Under the pieces are notes generated by a model, which made no database searches, had not been told where the DNA came from, and was given only the letters and a program-made list of their open reading frames with translations. Source: Bacillota bacterium (GTDB lineage Bacteria; Bacillota; UBA4882; UBA8346). Taken from it: 25,527 bases of DNA. The DNA lies in assembly GCA_023401925.1 (NCBI GenBank), contig JAEXDA010000016.1, positions 1 to 25,527 of the forward strand, read 5' to 3'. Position 1 is the stretch's first letter. Every line of letters starts with the position of its first letter. Positions 15,196-23,120 of the stretch are shown here, piece by piece. The position numbers and the translations under genes are program-made.

Positions 15196-16086
15196 ATGAC
15201 CGGCTTAAATTATCTGCGACAGCAGAAAATATCCTTGTTAATAGGTTTCTTAGCAATACCCCTGCTGCTTTTGGTGGTGTTTTCGTTTTATCCGGCTTTA
15301 AAACTCTTTCATTTGAGTTTTGTACAATGGAATGGTTACGATCCTGAAATGACTTTTGTAGGGCTTGAGAATTATTGGGATGTTTTTACCGATGATATGG
15401 TTTTGATGACGCTCAAAAATTCACTGGCCTATTTTTTGGTGCTACTGATCCAGACCGTACTGGCCTTGTACCTGGCGGTTATTTTAGATGGAAAACTGCG
15501 GGCCCGTAATTTTTTCCGAACCGTCAACTTCATGCCATACATCTTAAATTGTGTTGCGGTAGCCTTTATGTTCAGCTATATGTATAACTATAGCGATAGC
15601 CCCATCAATTACCTGCTCCGCGGTATGAAACTGGGTAATGGAATTACTTTTTTTGCGGATAATTATTGGATCAATTTTTCATTGGCGTTTATTAGTATGT
15701 GGCGTTTCACCGGATTTAACATGGTGATTTTTCTTAGCGCCCTGCAGTCGATACCTTCCGAGTTATACGAATCGGCTAGCCTGGACGGGGCCCACTTTTT
15801 CCAACACATCCGCTATATCACCATTCCCAGCATCAAACGGATGATTGGCTTGATGCTCTTTTTGGGGTTTAACGGCTGTCTGCAAGTTTTTTTCGAGCCG
15901 ATGGTGATCACGCAGGGAGGACCGGGAGGCCTCAGTGATACGTGGGTTACCAAGACGATATCGATTGCATTCCGTTTTCAAAATTTCGGCAAAGCTTCAG
16001 CCATGGGTGTGATCTTACTTTTGATTATTTTTGGCGTTTTGGCTATTCAGCGGCTTTTTTCAAGGGGTGATCAAAGTGGCGACTAA
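15196..16086 (+). CDS. ABC sugar permease, MalF-type
   Basis: Inner-membrane permease of a CUT1 importer, 296 residues with about six transmembrane segments; the first is ISLLIGFLAIPLLLLVVFSF. The cytoplasmic EAA loop that docks the ATPase reads ELYESASLDGAHFFQHIRYI, followed by TIPSIKRM. The periplasmic loop and the PMVITQGGPGG segment are typical of MsmF/MalF-like proteins. AAGGGGGCGGG precedes the ATG. It overlaps the second permease by 11 bases. No ATPase gene is in this island, so a shared MsmX/MalK-type ATPase elsewhere probably energises it, as is common for CUT1 systems. Confidence 0.93.
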   Translation: MTGLNYLRQQKISLLIGFLAIPLLLLVVFSFYPALKLFHLSFVQWNGYDPEMTFVGLENYWDVFTDDMVLMTLKNSLAYFLVLLIQTVLALYLAVILDGKLRARNFFRTVNFMPYILNCVAVAFMFSYMYNYSDSPINYLLRGMKLGNGITFFADNYWINFSLAFISMWRFTGFNMVIFLSALQSIPSELYESASLDGAHFFQHIRYITIPSIKRMIGLMLFLGFNGCLQVFFEPMVITQGGPGGLSDTWVTKTISIAFRFQNFGKASAMGVILLLIIFGVLAIQRLFSRGDQSGD

Positions 16087-16945
16087 ATCAATTGGTGAAA
16101 CCTCAGTGGGTATACCCGTTTATAGCCGGGTTTTAAAGATATTCAACTATATTTTGCTTTGCTTGACTATAATCGGGATTTGTATGCCGATTATGATTCT
16201 GGTGAATATCTCCTTCAAGACCAATAAGGAATATACATTTACTCCTTTTTATAAACTTCCCGATCACTTTACCAACCTTGCCAATTACACGGAAGTCTTT
16301 CAACGGGGCCAGATGCTGCTGGGCGCGCGGAATACATTCATCATTTGTATTGCAGGGGTTTTAATCTGTGTAATTTTGGGAACGATGGCCGCATATGCCT
16401 TGAGCCGCTTTAAATTCCGGGGCCGGGGATTGATTCTCGCAATGTATGCAATCGCCACTACGATTCCGTTTGTCACGACGCAGGTGGCTACTTTCTCGAT
16501 TATTCAGGCTCTTCATTTACTAAATACGCTTTGGGCCGCGATAGTCCTTTATAGTAGTGTCAGCGTAATTGAATTATATCTCTTTATCCAATTTATTGAA
16601 AAAGTTCCGGTTGAATTGGATGAGAGCGCGATGCTTGACGGGGCTTCCTACCTGATAATTTACAGCCGGATTATCCTCCCGTTATTGAAACCGGCAATCG
16701 TAACGGTGGTGATCTTGAAAATCCTGGCGATATATAACGATTTTTTAGTCCCCTATCTGTATATGAACCGTAACGAACTGCGAACAATCAGCACTGCGCT
16801 ATATCATTTTACCTTTGATGTCAACACGCAGTACAATTTAGTGGGGGCCGGCGTGATTATGGTCATGCTGCCGACTTTATTGCTGTATGTCCTTTTGCAA
16901 AAGTATATTATTGCCGGCGCCCTTGGAGGATCGGTAAAAGGGTGA
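16076..16945 (+). CDS. ABC sugar permease, MalG-type
   Basis: Partner inner-membrane permease, 289 residues. The EAA loop is ELDESAMLDGASYLIIYSRI, followed by ILPLLKPAIVTV, and about six hydrophobic helices are visible. The N-terminal FNYILLCLTIIGICMPIMIL helix and the NEYTF-like NKEYTFTPFYKLP loop are usual for MalG/MsmG proteins. The GTG at 16076 is chosen because AAGGGGTG lies six bases upstream, within the end of the first permease; the frame is open back to 16031 without similarity. Coupled translation ensures a 1:1 heterodimer. Substrate is inferred from neighbours to be a beta-manno-oligosaccharide. Confidence 0.93.
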   Translation: MATKSIGETSVGIPVYSRVLKIFNYILLCLTIIGICMPIMILVNISFKTNKEYTFTPFYKLPDHFTNLANYTEVFQRGQMLLGARNTFIICIAGVLICVILGTMAAYALSRFKFRGRGLILAMYAIATTIPFVTTQVATFSIIQALHLLNTLWAAIVLYSSVSVIELYLFIQFIEKVPVELDESAMLDGASYLIIYSRIILPLLKPAIVTVVILKILAIYNDFLVPYLYMNRNELRTISTALYHFTFDVNTQYNLVGAGVIMVMLPTLLLYVLLQKYIIAGALGGSVKG

Positions 16946-17041
16946 TATTCATACTGTTCCGATGAACCGGTGCTTTTCATGGAGCTTCGTTCCTTTATGG
17001 GCGAGATTAGTATTTTGTTTAGAAGAAAAGAGCTGATTCCA

Positions 17042-18241
17042 ATGAATAGCCCTCAACAATTGAAAAAGGAAGTTGAAATAGAAATTTTAAAGAGGATTTT
17101 GCCATTTTGGATGGAAAAAACCATCGACAAGGAAAAAGGCGGTTTTTATGGCAGTCTCTCCAATGACCTTACAATTGATTTAAATTCCCCAAAAGGCTGC
17201 ATATTAAATTCCCGGATTTTGTGGACTTTTTCTGCGGCCTACCGGAAATTAAAAGACCGGCGTTATTTGGACGTTGCGGACCGGGCTTATGATTACCTGA
17301 TAAACTACTTTTGGGATCGGCAATGGGGCGGTTTGTTTTTTATGGTAGATAGTCAGGGGAAAGCAAGTGATTCCCAAAAGCTGGTTTATAATCTTGCTTT
17401 TGGTATTTATGGATTAGCGGAATATTATCGAGTCACGCAAATCGAGCAAAGTCTGGGAAAGGCTTTGGAATTGTATGGTTTGATTGAAAAAAATTGCTAT
17501 GATTCCCTCCACCAAGGTTATTTTGAAGGATGTTCCCGGAAGTGGGTTTTAAGCGAAACCATGCAGCTCAGCCCGAGAGATTTGGTTGCTGAAAAATCGA
17601 TGAATACTCACTTACACCTATTGGAAGCCTACACCGGCTTGTTACGGGTCTGGGATCATCCCCATTTAAAAGAGAGACTGCGGGAATTAATACAGATATT
17701 CATTGGACATATCATCAATCCTGAGACGTATCACTTTCGATTATTTTTTGATGCCGCTTGGAAAGGTAAGAACCAAATCATTTCCATGGGTCATGATATT
17801 GAAGGTAGCTGGCTTTTATATGAAGGCGCTGAAGTGTTGGGTGATCCGGAAATATTGGCGAGAGTCAGGGATATTAGTATTGCTATGGCCCGGCGGGTTT
17901 ATGATGAAGGTATTGACTGGGGTTGTGGCGGTTTATTTAATGAACTTGAAAACGGAATCCCTGTCAATACGGTAAAAATATGGTGGCCTCAATGTGAAGC
18001 GATGGTTGGATTCTTTAACGCTTATCAATTGACGGGTAAACATGATTTTATAGAAGCTGTTTATCAAATCTGGGATTTTACTGCCCGTCATTTACTGGAT
18101 TTTCAACACGGTGAATGGTTTGGAGAAACTTCGCAGGAAGGCGACCCCAATCAAGACTATTATAAAGTCGGCCCATGGAAATGTCCTTATCATAACGGCA
18201 GAATGTGTCTGGAATTGATGGAACGGATTGGGGAGCTTTAA
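17042..18241 (+). CDS. AGE-family epimerase, cellobiose/mannobiose 2-epimerase-like
   Basis: An (alpha/alpha)6-barrel enzyme of the N-acylglucosamine 2-epimerase family, 399 residues. It most resembles cellobiose 2-epimerases, which interconvert glucose and mannose at the reducing end of beta-1,4-disaccharides. Conserved blocks and candidate catalytic histidines are NTHLHLLEAY (His190, His192), SMGHDIEGSWLL (His251), WWPQCEAMVGFFNAYQ and KVGPWKCPYHNGR (His384); known epimerases have matching residues near 200, 259 and 390. Beside a GH130 gene it would turn mannobiose into mannosyl-glucose for phosphorolysis. The ATG at 17042 gives the family length; codons back to 16970 are unsupported. No signal peptide. 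The stop lies just before the esterase gene. Confidence 0.88.
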   Translation: MNSPQQLKKEVEIEILKRILPFWMEKTIDKEKGGFYGSLSNDLTIDLNSPKGCILNSRILWTFSAAYRKLKDRRYLDVADRAYDYLINYFWDRQWGGLFFMVDSQGKASDSQKLVYNLAFGIYGLAEYYRVTQIEQSLGKALELYGLIEKNCYDSLHQGYFEGCSRKWVLSETMQLSPRDLVAEKSMNTHLHLLEAYTGLLRVWDHPHLKERLRELIQIFIGHIINPETYHFRLFFDAAWKGKNQIISMGHDIEGSWLLYEGAEVLGDPEILARVRDISIAMARRVYDEGIDWGCGGLFNELENGIPVNTVKIWWPQCEAMVGFFNAYQLTGKHDFIEAVYQIWDFTARHLLDFQHGEWFGETSQEGDPNQDYYKVGPWKCPYHNGRMCLELMERIGEL

Positions 18242-18263
18242 TCATTCTAAAGGATGTGAGCGA

Positions 18264-18887
18264 ATGTTAATCAGTAATAATGCGGTAGTATTATTCCAAG
18301 GGGACAGTGTCACGGATGTGGGACGAAACCGGGATGATCCGAATGATATGGGGTTTGGATATCCGATGATGATCGCTTCCTGGTTTGCTGCTATCCATCC
18401 CGAAACGAATGTCCATTTTATCAACCGGGGAGTGAGCGGTGATCGAGTCAGGGATTTGGAGGCCAGATGGGAGGAAGATTGTATCCAATTGAAACCCACG
18501 GTTGTCTCCATATTGATCGGAATTAATGATTGTTGGCGAAGCTTTGACAACAATGACCCGACTTCAATTGAAGAATTTGCTGCAACTTATATAGGGATTT
18601 TAAAGCGCCTTAAAGCGGCAAATATTCAGGAAATCATTCTTTGTGAACCCTTTGTTTTACCGGCTTTGGAAGACCGCAGAAAATGGCGGGAGGATCTTGA
18701 CCCCAAAATCCATGTGGTGCGGGATTTGGCACGGGAATACAAAGCCTTGTTATTACCATTGGATGGGATTTTTAGCAGTGCCTCTTCTTTTAAAACACCT
18801 GATTTTTGGACACCTGATGGGGTCCATCCATCCCCGGCGGGACATGCACTCATTGCTAAAGAATGGTTGGAGTTGATACGAGTTTAA
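18264..18887 (+). CDS. SGNH/GDSL acetyl esterase, Axe2-like
   Basis: A 207-residue SGNH hydrolase resembling the intracellular acetyl-xylo-oligosaccharide esterase Axe2 of Geobacillus. Block I is FQGDSVTDVGR (nucleophile Ser15), block II NRGVSGDRVRDLEARWEED (oxyanion Gly), block III GINDCWR (Asn88) and block V DGVHPSPAGH (Asp185, His188), so the triad and oxyanion residues are all present. No signal peptide: it would remove acetyl groups from imported oligosaccharides, which suits acetylated mannan or glucomannan. The ATG at 18264 follows AAAGGATG. A frame open to 18228 overlaps the epimerase end but lacks similarity. Last gene of the island, followed by palindromic copy C. Confidence 0.88.
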   Translation: MLISNNAVVLFQGDSVTDVGRNRDDPNDMGFGYPMMIASWFAAIHPETNVHFINRGVSGDRVRDLEARWEEDCIQLKPTVVSILIGINDCWRSFDNNDPTSIEEFAATYIGILKRLKAANIQEIILCEPFVLPALEDRRKWREDLDPKIHVVRDLAREYKALLLPLDGIFSSASSFKTPDFWTPDGVHPSPAGHALIAKEWLELIRV

Positions 18888-18905
18888 ATCCAAATGCAAT
18901 AAAAA

Positions 18906-19034
18906 GAGGCTGTCTAAAAAGTAATTCAAAATCAATAAGAAATACAATATATATCGCACCGCGACTTCATCGAATATGTTCAATTCAAATATTGTATTTC
19001 TTTATCGTAAAAGTTCCTTTTGGGACAGCCCCTT
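18906..19034 (+). repeat. Palindromic intergenic element, copy C
   Basis: The outer arms GAGGCTGTCTAAAAAG (18906-18921) and CCTTTTGGGACAGCCCC (19016-19032) are nearly identical to those of copy A and in the same orientation. The inner stem ATAAGAAATACAATAT (18935-18950) pairs with ATATTGTATTTCTTTAT (18989-19005). It lies between the convergent esterase and barrel genes, where it could serve as a two-way terminator. Confidence 0.75.
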
Positions 19035-19047
19035 CTCAGGATAATCA

Positions 19048-20010
19048 CTAATTAATCTTTACCTTGAAGGATGCAGTAATAACAGAGGAATAATCATCAT
19101 TTTTGAAACGATATTTAAAAATGAAACTCGTTTTATCATTGCCATAATTGAACTTTGCATGAATGGCGCCGTTATCCAAATAATCATATTTAAAATAATC
19201 TGCACCCAGACGGAAAGTATCCGAAGTCGCCAGCATGCCGCTAACGGCATAGTAGTCATCGATAGTGTCGCATCCGATCTCGGCATCAATAATCAACGGC
19301 ATTGGAGAAAAGGTAAAGCCGCCATGGTAACGGTTGGTATCACCCTGTGTTTCATAATAGGCTCCGATGACAAGATCGTCGGCCGGTTTAATGTTAATCC
19401 CCAGCCACCAAAAGGTATCACTATCTTTTGGAAAATAAACTTCGCCACCGAGCTTTACATTATCATCGACAAAATATTTGTAATAAACATCATATCCGAT
19501 AATTTCATCATTATATGAACCATAACGATTTGGGTCTGATGTTAAATAATCACAGCTAAGGGCGACAAAACTCGCTTCAGCTAAGTTAAGCCGGAAACCA
19601 GGAGAAATATATATTATATGGTTATCGGAATCACCACTGTAAGAGCCGCCGAGGAATAAACCGTTGTTTAATAATAGACTACCGGCAAAGTAATTGACTT
19701 CCGAATTGCCGCTTTTGGTTTGTACATTAATGAAGGTTTGCTCATTGGCATATCCCTCAACACCTAATCTTGCAAAATTGCGATCGTTATAATAAAGTTC
19801 AAAGTAAGATGTTTCCGGAGTGACGGAATACCAATTATCTGTGTTGTGCCAAGTGTTTACTGTATGCCAATCACTGCTGTGATTCCAAACGGTAACGGGA
19901 TAAGAAGCGGATGAGTATTCATCATCCACGGTAAATATTTGGGCCATTGCCATATTACAGAAAGTGAAAAGTAAAACGAGAGTTAAAATCGACACGAATA
20001 ATTTTTTCAC
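19048..20010 (-). CDS. Secreted beta-barrel-like (outer-membrane) protein
   Basis: A 320-residue protein not matched to a named family. Residues 1-23 are a signal peptide (KKLFVSILTLVLLFTF, cleavage after AMA). From about 68 onward it alternates short amphipathic strands with Asp/Asn/Gly turns (TFINVQTKSG, LGINIKPADDLVIGAYYE, HAKFNYGNDKTSFIFKYRF) and ends ITASFKVKIN, a pattern typical of porin-like barrels though without a terminal Phe. A Trp/His/Asn-rich stretch at 41-60 precedes the barrel. The GTG start at 20010 has AAGGAG eight bases upstream; the longer frame from 20040 lacks a site. It is convergent with the sugar island and might be its outer-membrane channel, which is only inference. 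Confidence 0.65.
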   Translation of the reverse strand: MKKLFVSILTLVLLFTFCNMAMAQIFTVDDEYSSASYPVTVWNHSSDWHTVNTWHNTDNWYSVTPETSYFELYYNDRNFARLGVEGYANEQTFINVQTKSGNSEVNYFAGSLLLNNGLFLGGSYSGDSDNHIIYISPGFRLNLAEASFVALSCDYLTSDPNRYGSYNDEIIGYDVYYKYFVDDNVKLGGEVYFPKDSDTFWWLGINIKPADDLVIGAYYETQGDTNRYHGGFTFSPMPLIIDAEIGCDTIDDYYAVSGMLATSDTFRLGADYFKYDYLDNGAIHAKFNYGNDKTSFIFKYRFKNDDYSSVITASFKVKIN

Positions 20011-20090
20011 GTGATTCGCTCCTTCTTTTATATAAATCATAATTTTTACGCGATTTTGATATATTTTAAGATCCTTCTATCTATTCATCG

Positions 20091-20121
20091 GCATAAAAAC
20101 GCAAAAATATAGTTTTTATGC
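20091..20121. promoter_or_regulatory. Perfect inverted repeat in the divergent promoter region
   Basis: GCATAAAAAC (20091-20100) and GTTTTTATGC (20112-20121) are a perfect 10-bp inverted repeat with an 11-nt spacer. It lies about 80 bp upstream of the barrel gene start and 56 bp upstream of the ylxM promoter -35. It could be an operator or a leader hairpin for the barrel gene. Confidence 0.4.
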
Positions 20122-20176
20122 AAATATTTTTGATTGCCTTCCCTATTAAAATGGTTTAGAAAAAATACATTGTGGC

Positions 20177-20205
20177 TTGACAAAGCATTGATATCTGGAT
20201 ATACT
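20177..20205 (+). promoter_or_regulatory. Promoter of the ylxM-ffh operon
   Basis: TTGACA (20177-20182), an exact 17-bp spacer and TATACT (20200-20205) make a strong housekeeping-type promoter. The expected start near 20212 leaves a short leader. Confidence 0.8.
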
Positions 20206-20252
20206 ATCACTGTTAAGTAAAAATACTTGACGGCCATGTGAAGGTGAAGCCT

Positions 20253-20618
20253 TTGGAACAACTGGTTCGGATTGGGCTCCTCTATGATTTTTACGGTGGT
20301 TTGCTCACGGAAAAACAGCGCCAGACAATGGAATTGTATTATTTGGAAAACTGGTCGCTGGCGGAAATTGCAGCGGATGGAGGAGTGTCCAAGCAAGCCG
20401 TTCATGATTTATTACACCGTAGTGACAAGATTTTAGAAGATCTTGAGGCCAAGTTGGGATTGTTGCAGCGTTTTATGGACCAACAAACAATTTTACAGCA
20501 GGTGTCCGGGAGATTGCAGAAAGTCATTTCCTCATTACCGGATCATGAGCTCAATCGTAAAATCTTAACTGAGATTCATCAGCAAATAATCGATTTGGCC
20601 GAGTCCGAAGCTGAATAA
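20253..20618 (+). CDS. ylxM: YlxM/p13-family SRP-associated DNA-binding-like protein
   Basis: Small helix-turn-helix protein of the YlxM family (UPF0122), encoded next to ffh in Firmicutes and linked to the signal recognition particle. LLYDFYGGLLTEKQRQTMELYYLENWSLAEIA and GVSKQAVHDLLHRSDKILE are the conserved sigma-70-region-4-like block. The TTG at 20253 is preferred: AAGGTG is six bases upstream and the N-terminus then aligns with Bacillus YlxM. A GTG at 20238 is possible but lacks a site. At 121 residues it is close to family length. The rest is an acidic helical tail. Confidence 0.88.
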   Translation: MEQLVRIGLLYDFYGGLLTEKQRQTMELYYLENWSLAEIAADGGVSKQAVHDLLHRSDKILEDLEAKLGLLQRFMDQQTILQQVSGRLQKVISSLPDHELNRKILTEIHQQIIDLAESEAE

Positions 20619-20713
20619 CCAATCCAGTTTGTCAATCAAAGTACAAAAAATGACTATATGGTAATAGAGATAGTACGAGTAAAAATAATTGTTATGATGG
20701 AGGGTTTGGATAA

Positions 20714-22036
20714 GTGGTTTTTGAAAACCTTTCCGGTAAACTCCAGGAAACCTTAAAAAAACTTCGCGGCCAGGGGAAGCTGACTGAAAAAAACATCGAT
20801 GAGTCTTTGCGCGAAGTCAGACTGGCGTTGCTTGAGGCTGATGTTAGCTTTAAAGTGGTGAAAGATTTTATTGCCCGGATTAAAGAGCGGGCTATTGGCC
20901 AGGAAGTATTAAGCAGCCTCACGCCGGGACAACAAGTTGTCAAAATCGTTTATGAAGAATTAACGGAACTTATGGGCGGACAGGAAGCACCTCTAAAGGT
21001 TGCCAGTCAGCCGCCAACCGTTATTGTTTTAGTAGGTCTCCAGGGGGCGGGTAAAACCAGTACTGCCGGAAAATTAGGCAGCTTATTGAAAAAACAGAAT
21101 CACCGTCCGCTCTTGGTAGCCGCTGATATTTACCGTCCGGCTGCAATTAAACAATTACAAGTTCTGGGTAACCAACTGGATTTACCGGTCTTTAGTTTAG
21201 AGGGCGCCGATCCGGTTAAAATAGCCAAACAAGGCATGGAATATGCCTTCTCTCATCAACAGGACATTGTGATTATTGACACAGCCGGCCGTTTACACAT
21301 TAATGAAGAATTGATGGATGAATTGAAACGCATTCAGAGTGCGGTGGAACCCGATGAAATTTTGTTGGTTGTTGATGCAATGACCGGGCAAGATGCAGTA
21401 AATGTTGCCGGTTCTTTTAAGGAAACCTTGGGCCTCACCGGAGTCATTTTGACCAAACTCGACAGTGATACCCGGGGTGGAGCGGCTCTGTCGGTCCGGG
21501 CCGTTACCAATTGTCCGATTAAATATACGGGACTTGGAGAGAAAATGGCGGATCTCGAAGTGTTTCATCCCGGGCGGATGGCTTCGAGAATTTTAGGTAT
21601 GGGGGATGTTTTATCCCTGATAGAGAAGGCTGAAGCTGCTGTAGATCCGGATAAGGCCAAAAATATGTTTGACAGGATTCGTAAGGCCGAATATAACCTT
21701 CAGGATTTTTTGGAGCAGATGCGGGAAATGCGTAAAATGGGGCCTCTTGATCAGATATTGGGTATGCTGCCCGGCCAAATGACCAAACAACTGAAGGGTG
21801 TTCAGGTTGATGAAAAGGAAATGGTCAAACTGGAAGCGATGATTCAATCCATGACCAAACAGGAAAGGGCCAATCCCTCTATTATCAATGGGAATCGCCG
21901 CCGCCGCATTGCTAGTGGTTCAGGTACAACAGTTCAGGATGTAAACCGTTTATTACAGCAATTTGAACAAAGCCGCAAGATGATGAAGCAGTTTGCTGAC
22001 ATAGGTAAAGGCAAAATGCCAAAACTACCGTTTTAG
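20714..22036 (+). CDS. ffh: Signal recognition particle GTPase Ffh
   Basis: The SRP54 homologue that binds signal sequences and 4.5S/6S-type RNA and delivers ribosomes to FtsY at the membrane. Order: N domain (1-95); G domain with P-loop GLQGAGKTS (108-116), ADIYRPAAIKQL, DTAGRLH and TKLDSDTRGGA; then the Met-rich M domain from about 300 with LEQMREMRKMGPLDQILGML and GSGTTVQDVNRLLQQFEQ for RNA binding. 440 residues, normal length. The GTG at 20714 follows GGAGGG. It is the first of a tight run through rplS; rpsP starts 35 bases after its stop. Confidence 0.97.
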   Translation: MVFENLSGKLQETLKKLRGQGKLTEKNIDESLREVRLALLEADVSFKVVKDFIARIKERAIGQEVLSSLTPGQQVVKIVYEELTELMGGQEAPLKVASQPPTVIVLVGLQGAGKTSTAGKLGSLLKKQNHRPLLVAADIYRPAAIKQLQVLGNQLDLPVFSLEGADPVKIAKQGMEYAFSHQQDIVIIDTAGRLHINEELMDELKRIQSAVEPDEILLVVDAMTGQDAVNVAGSFKETLGLTGVILTKLDSDTRGGAALSVRAVTNCPIKYTGLGEKMADLEVFHPGRMASRILGMGDVLSLIEKAEAAVDPDKAKNMFDRIRKAEYNLQDFLEQMREMRKMGPLDQILGMLPGQMTKQLKGVQVDEKEMVKLEAMIQSMTKQERANPSIINGNRRRRIASGSGTTVQDVNRLLQQFEQSRKMMKQFADIGKGKMPKLPF

Positions 22037-22070
22037 TTAGAAATAACTGTTCTTGAAGGGAGGTGAACAG

Positions 22071-22331
22071 ATGTCTGTAAAGATTCGTTTGAATAAAATG
22101 GGAGCTAAGAAGCGGCCTTTTTACCGTTTGGTGGTGGCTGATTCCAGAGCTCCGCGGGATGGCAGATTTATAGAGATTATTGGGCATTATAATCCTATTG
22201 TGGACCCGGTTGAAATCGTAGTTGACAAAGATAAAGCCCAAGATTGGTTGAAAAAAGGCGCTAAACCTTCTGAAACAGTGAAAAGACTGTTAAAGAAAGC
22301 TGGCGTTATCGCCGAAGTTGCTGGTAAATGA
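22071..22331 (+). CDS. rpsP: 30S ribosomal protein S16
   Basis: An 86-residue S16 of the small subunit with the standard start SVKIRLNKMGAKKRPFYRLV, the VADSRAPRDGRFIEIIGHYNP block and the DWLKKGAKPSETVKRLLKKAG end. The ATG at 22071 is preceded by AAGGGAGGTG at ideal spacing; codons from 22053 are the untranslated leader. The stop overlaps the reading frame of the KH protein by four bases. Confidence 0.97.
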   Translation: MSVKIRLNKMGAKKRPFYRLVVADSRAPRDGRFIEIIGHYNPIVDPVEIVVDKDKAQDWLKKGAKPSETVKRLLKKAGVIAEVAGK

Positions 22332-22351
22332 GTGAGGTAGGTGTGGTATCG

Positions 22352-22585
22352 ATGAAAGATTTGGTTCTACAGGTTACCAAAGCCTTAGTGGATCATCCTG
22401 AAGATGTTAAAGTAACTAGGATGGAACGAAACAATCACATGCTACTGGAAATAACCGTCAACGACGAAGACGTTGGTAAGATCATCGGTAAGCAGGGGCG
22501 TATAATTAAAGCCTTGCGTACTGTGGTGAAAGCATGTGCCATTCGTGATAACTTAAGGATAACGGTTGAACTTAGCAACAAATGA
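22352..22585 (+). CDS. khpA: KH-domain RNA-binding protein KhpA
   Basis: A 77-residue single KH-domain protein (YlqC/KhpA) that binds RNA, usually with KhpB, and is always found between rpsP and rimM in Firmicutes. DLVLQVTKALVDHPEDVKV opens the domain, and GKIIGKQGRIIKALR contains the GxxG loop. The ATG at 22352 has AGGTAGGTG upstream and gives the usual length; an ATG at 22328 overlapping the rpsP stop would add eight residues. The end overlaps the open frame of rimM. Confidence 0.93.
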   Translation: MKDLVLQVTKALVDHPEDVKVTRMERNNHMLLEITVNDEDVGKIIGKQGRIIKALRTVVKACAIRDNLRITVELSNK

Positions 22586-22592
22586 GGTTACA

Positions 22593-23120
22593 GTGGATTC
22601 TGAAGATTTAATTGCAGTGGGTGAAATCATAAAAGCGCAAGGAATACGGGGTGAACTAAAGGTTATTCCGTTAACGGATAACCTAAAACGGTTTGGAGAA
22701 ATTCGCCGTATTTATTTTAAAGCCCAAGAAGGCCTGCGTGAATATAAACTTGCGGGGTATCGACTCTTTCGAGAATATGTATTGCTAAAATTTGACGGTA
22801 TCAATGATCTTACGGCGGCCGAAGGTTTAGGAAGGGGACTTATCTATATTCCGCGATCGGAAAGACCGCTTCTTCCTGTTGGACGATATTATCTTGATGA
22901 AATTGAAGGGTTAAACGTATCGACCAGCACTGGGGAAAAATTGGGAACGATTATTGAGATTTATGCAACCGGATCCAATGATGTCTATTGTGTTCAAGGG
23001 GCTTCCGGAAAGCAAATTCTTATACCGGCTTTAAAAAGCGTTATTCAAAAAATAGACCTGGAACAAGGTACGATGGTGGTTGATTTGCCGTCGGGGCTTT
23101 TGGAGGAGACAAATGAATGA
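22593..23120 (+). CDS. rimM: Ribosome maturation factor RimM
   Basis: RimM binds S19 and assists maturation of the 30S head. The N-terminal beta-barrel domain starts LIAVGEIIKAQGIRGELKVIPLTD. The second PRC-barrel domain follows with GRYYLDEIEGLNVSTSTGEKLGT, and ends with ILIPALKSVIQKID. It has 175 residues from the GTG at 22593, which follows GAGGTTA; a TTG at 22566 would overlap khpA and has no site. Its stop overlaps the trmD start (ATGA), indicating coupling. Confidence 0.94.
   Translation: MDSEDLIAVGEIIKAQGIRGELKVIPLTDNLKRFGEIRRIYFKAQEGLREYKLAGYRLFREYVLLKFDGINDLTAAEGLGRGLIYIPRSERPLLPVGRYYLDEIEGLNVSTSTGEKLGTIIEIYATGSNDVYCVQGASGKQILIPALKSVIQKIDLEQGTMVVDLPSGLLEETNE

Noticed and set aside
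3794..19034. CRISPR-like repeats
   Set aside because: The repeated arms are far apart, palindromic and not arrayed with spacers.
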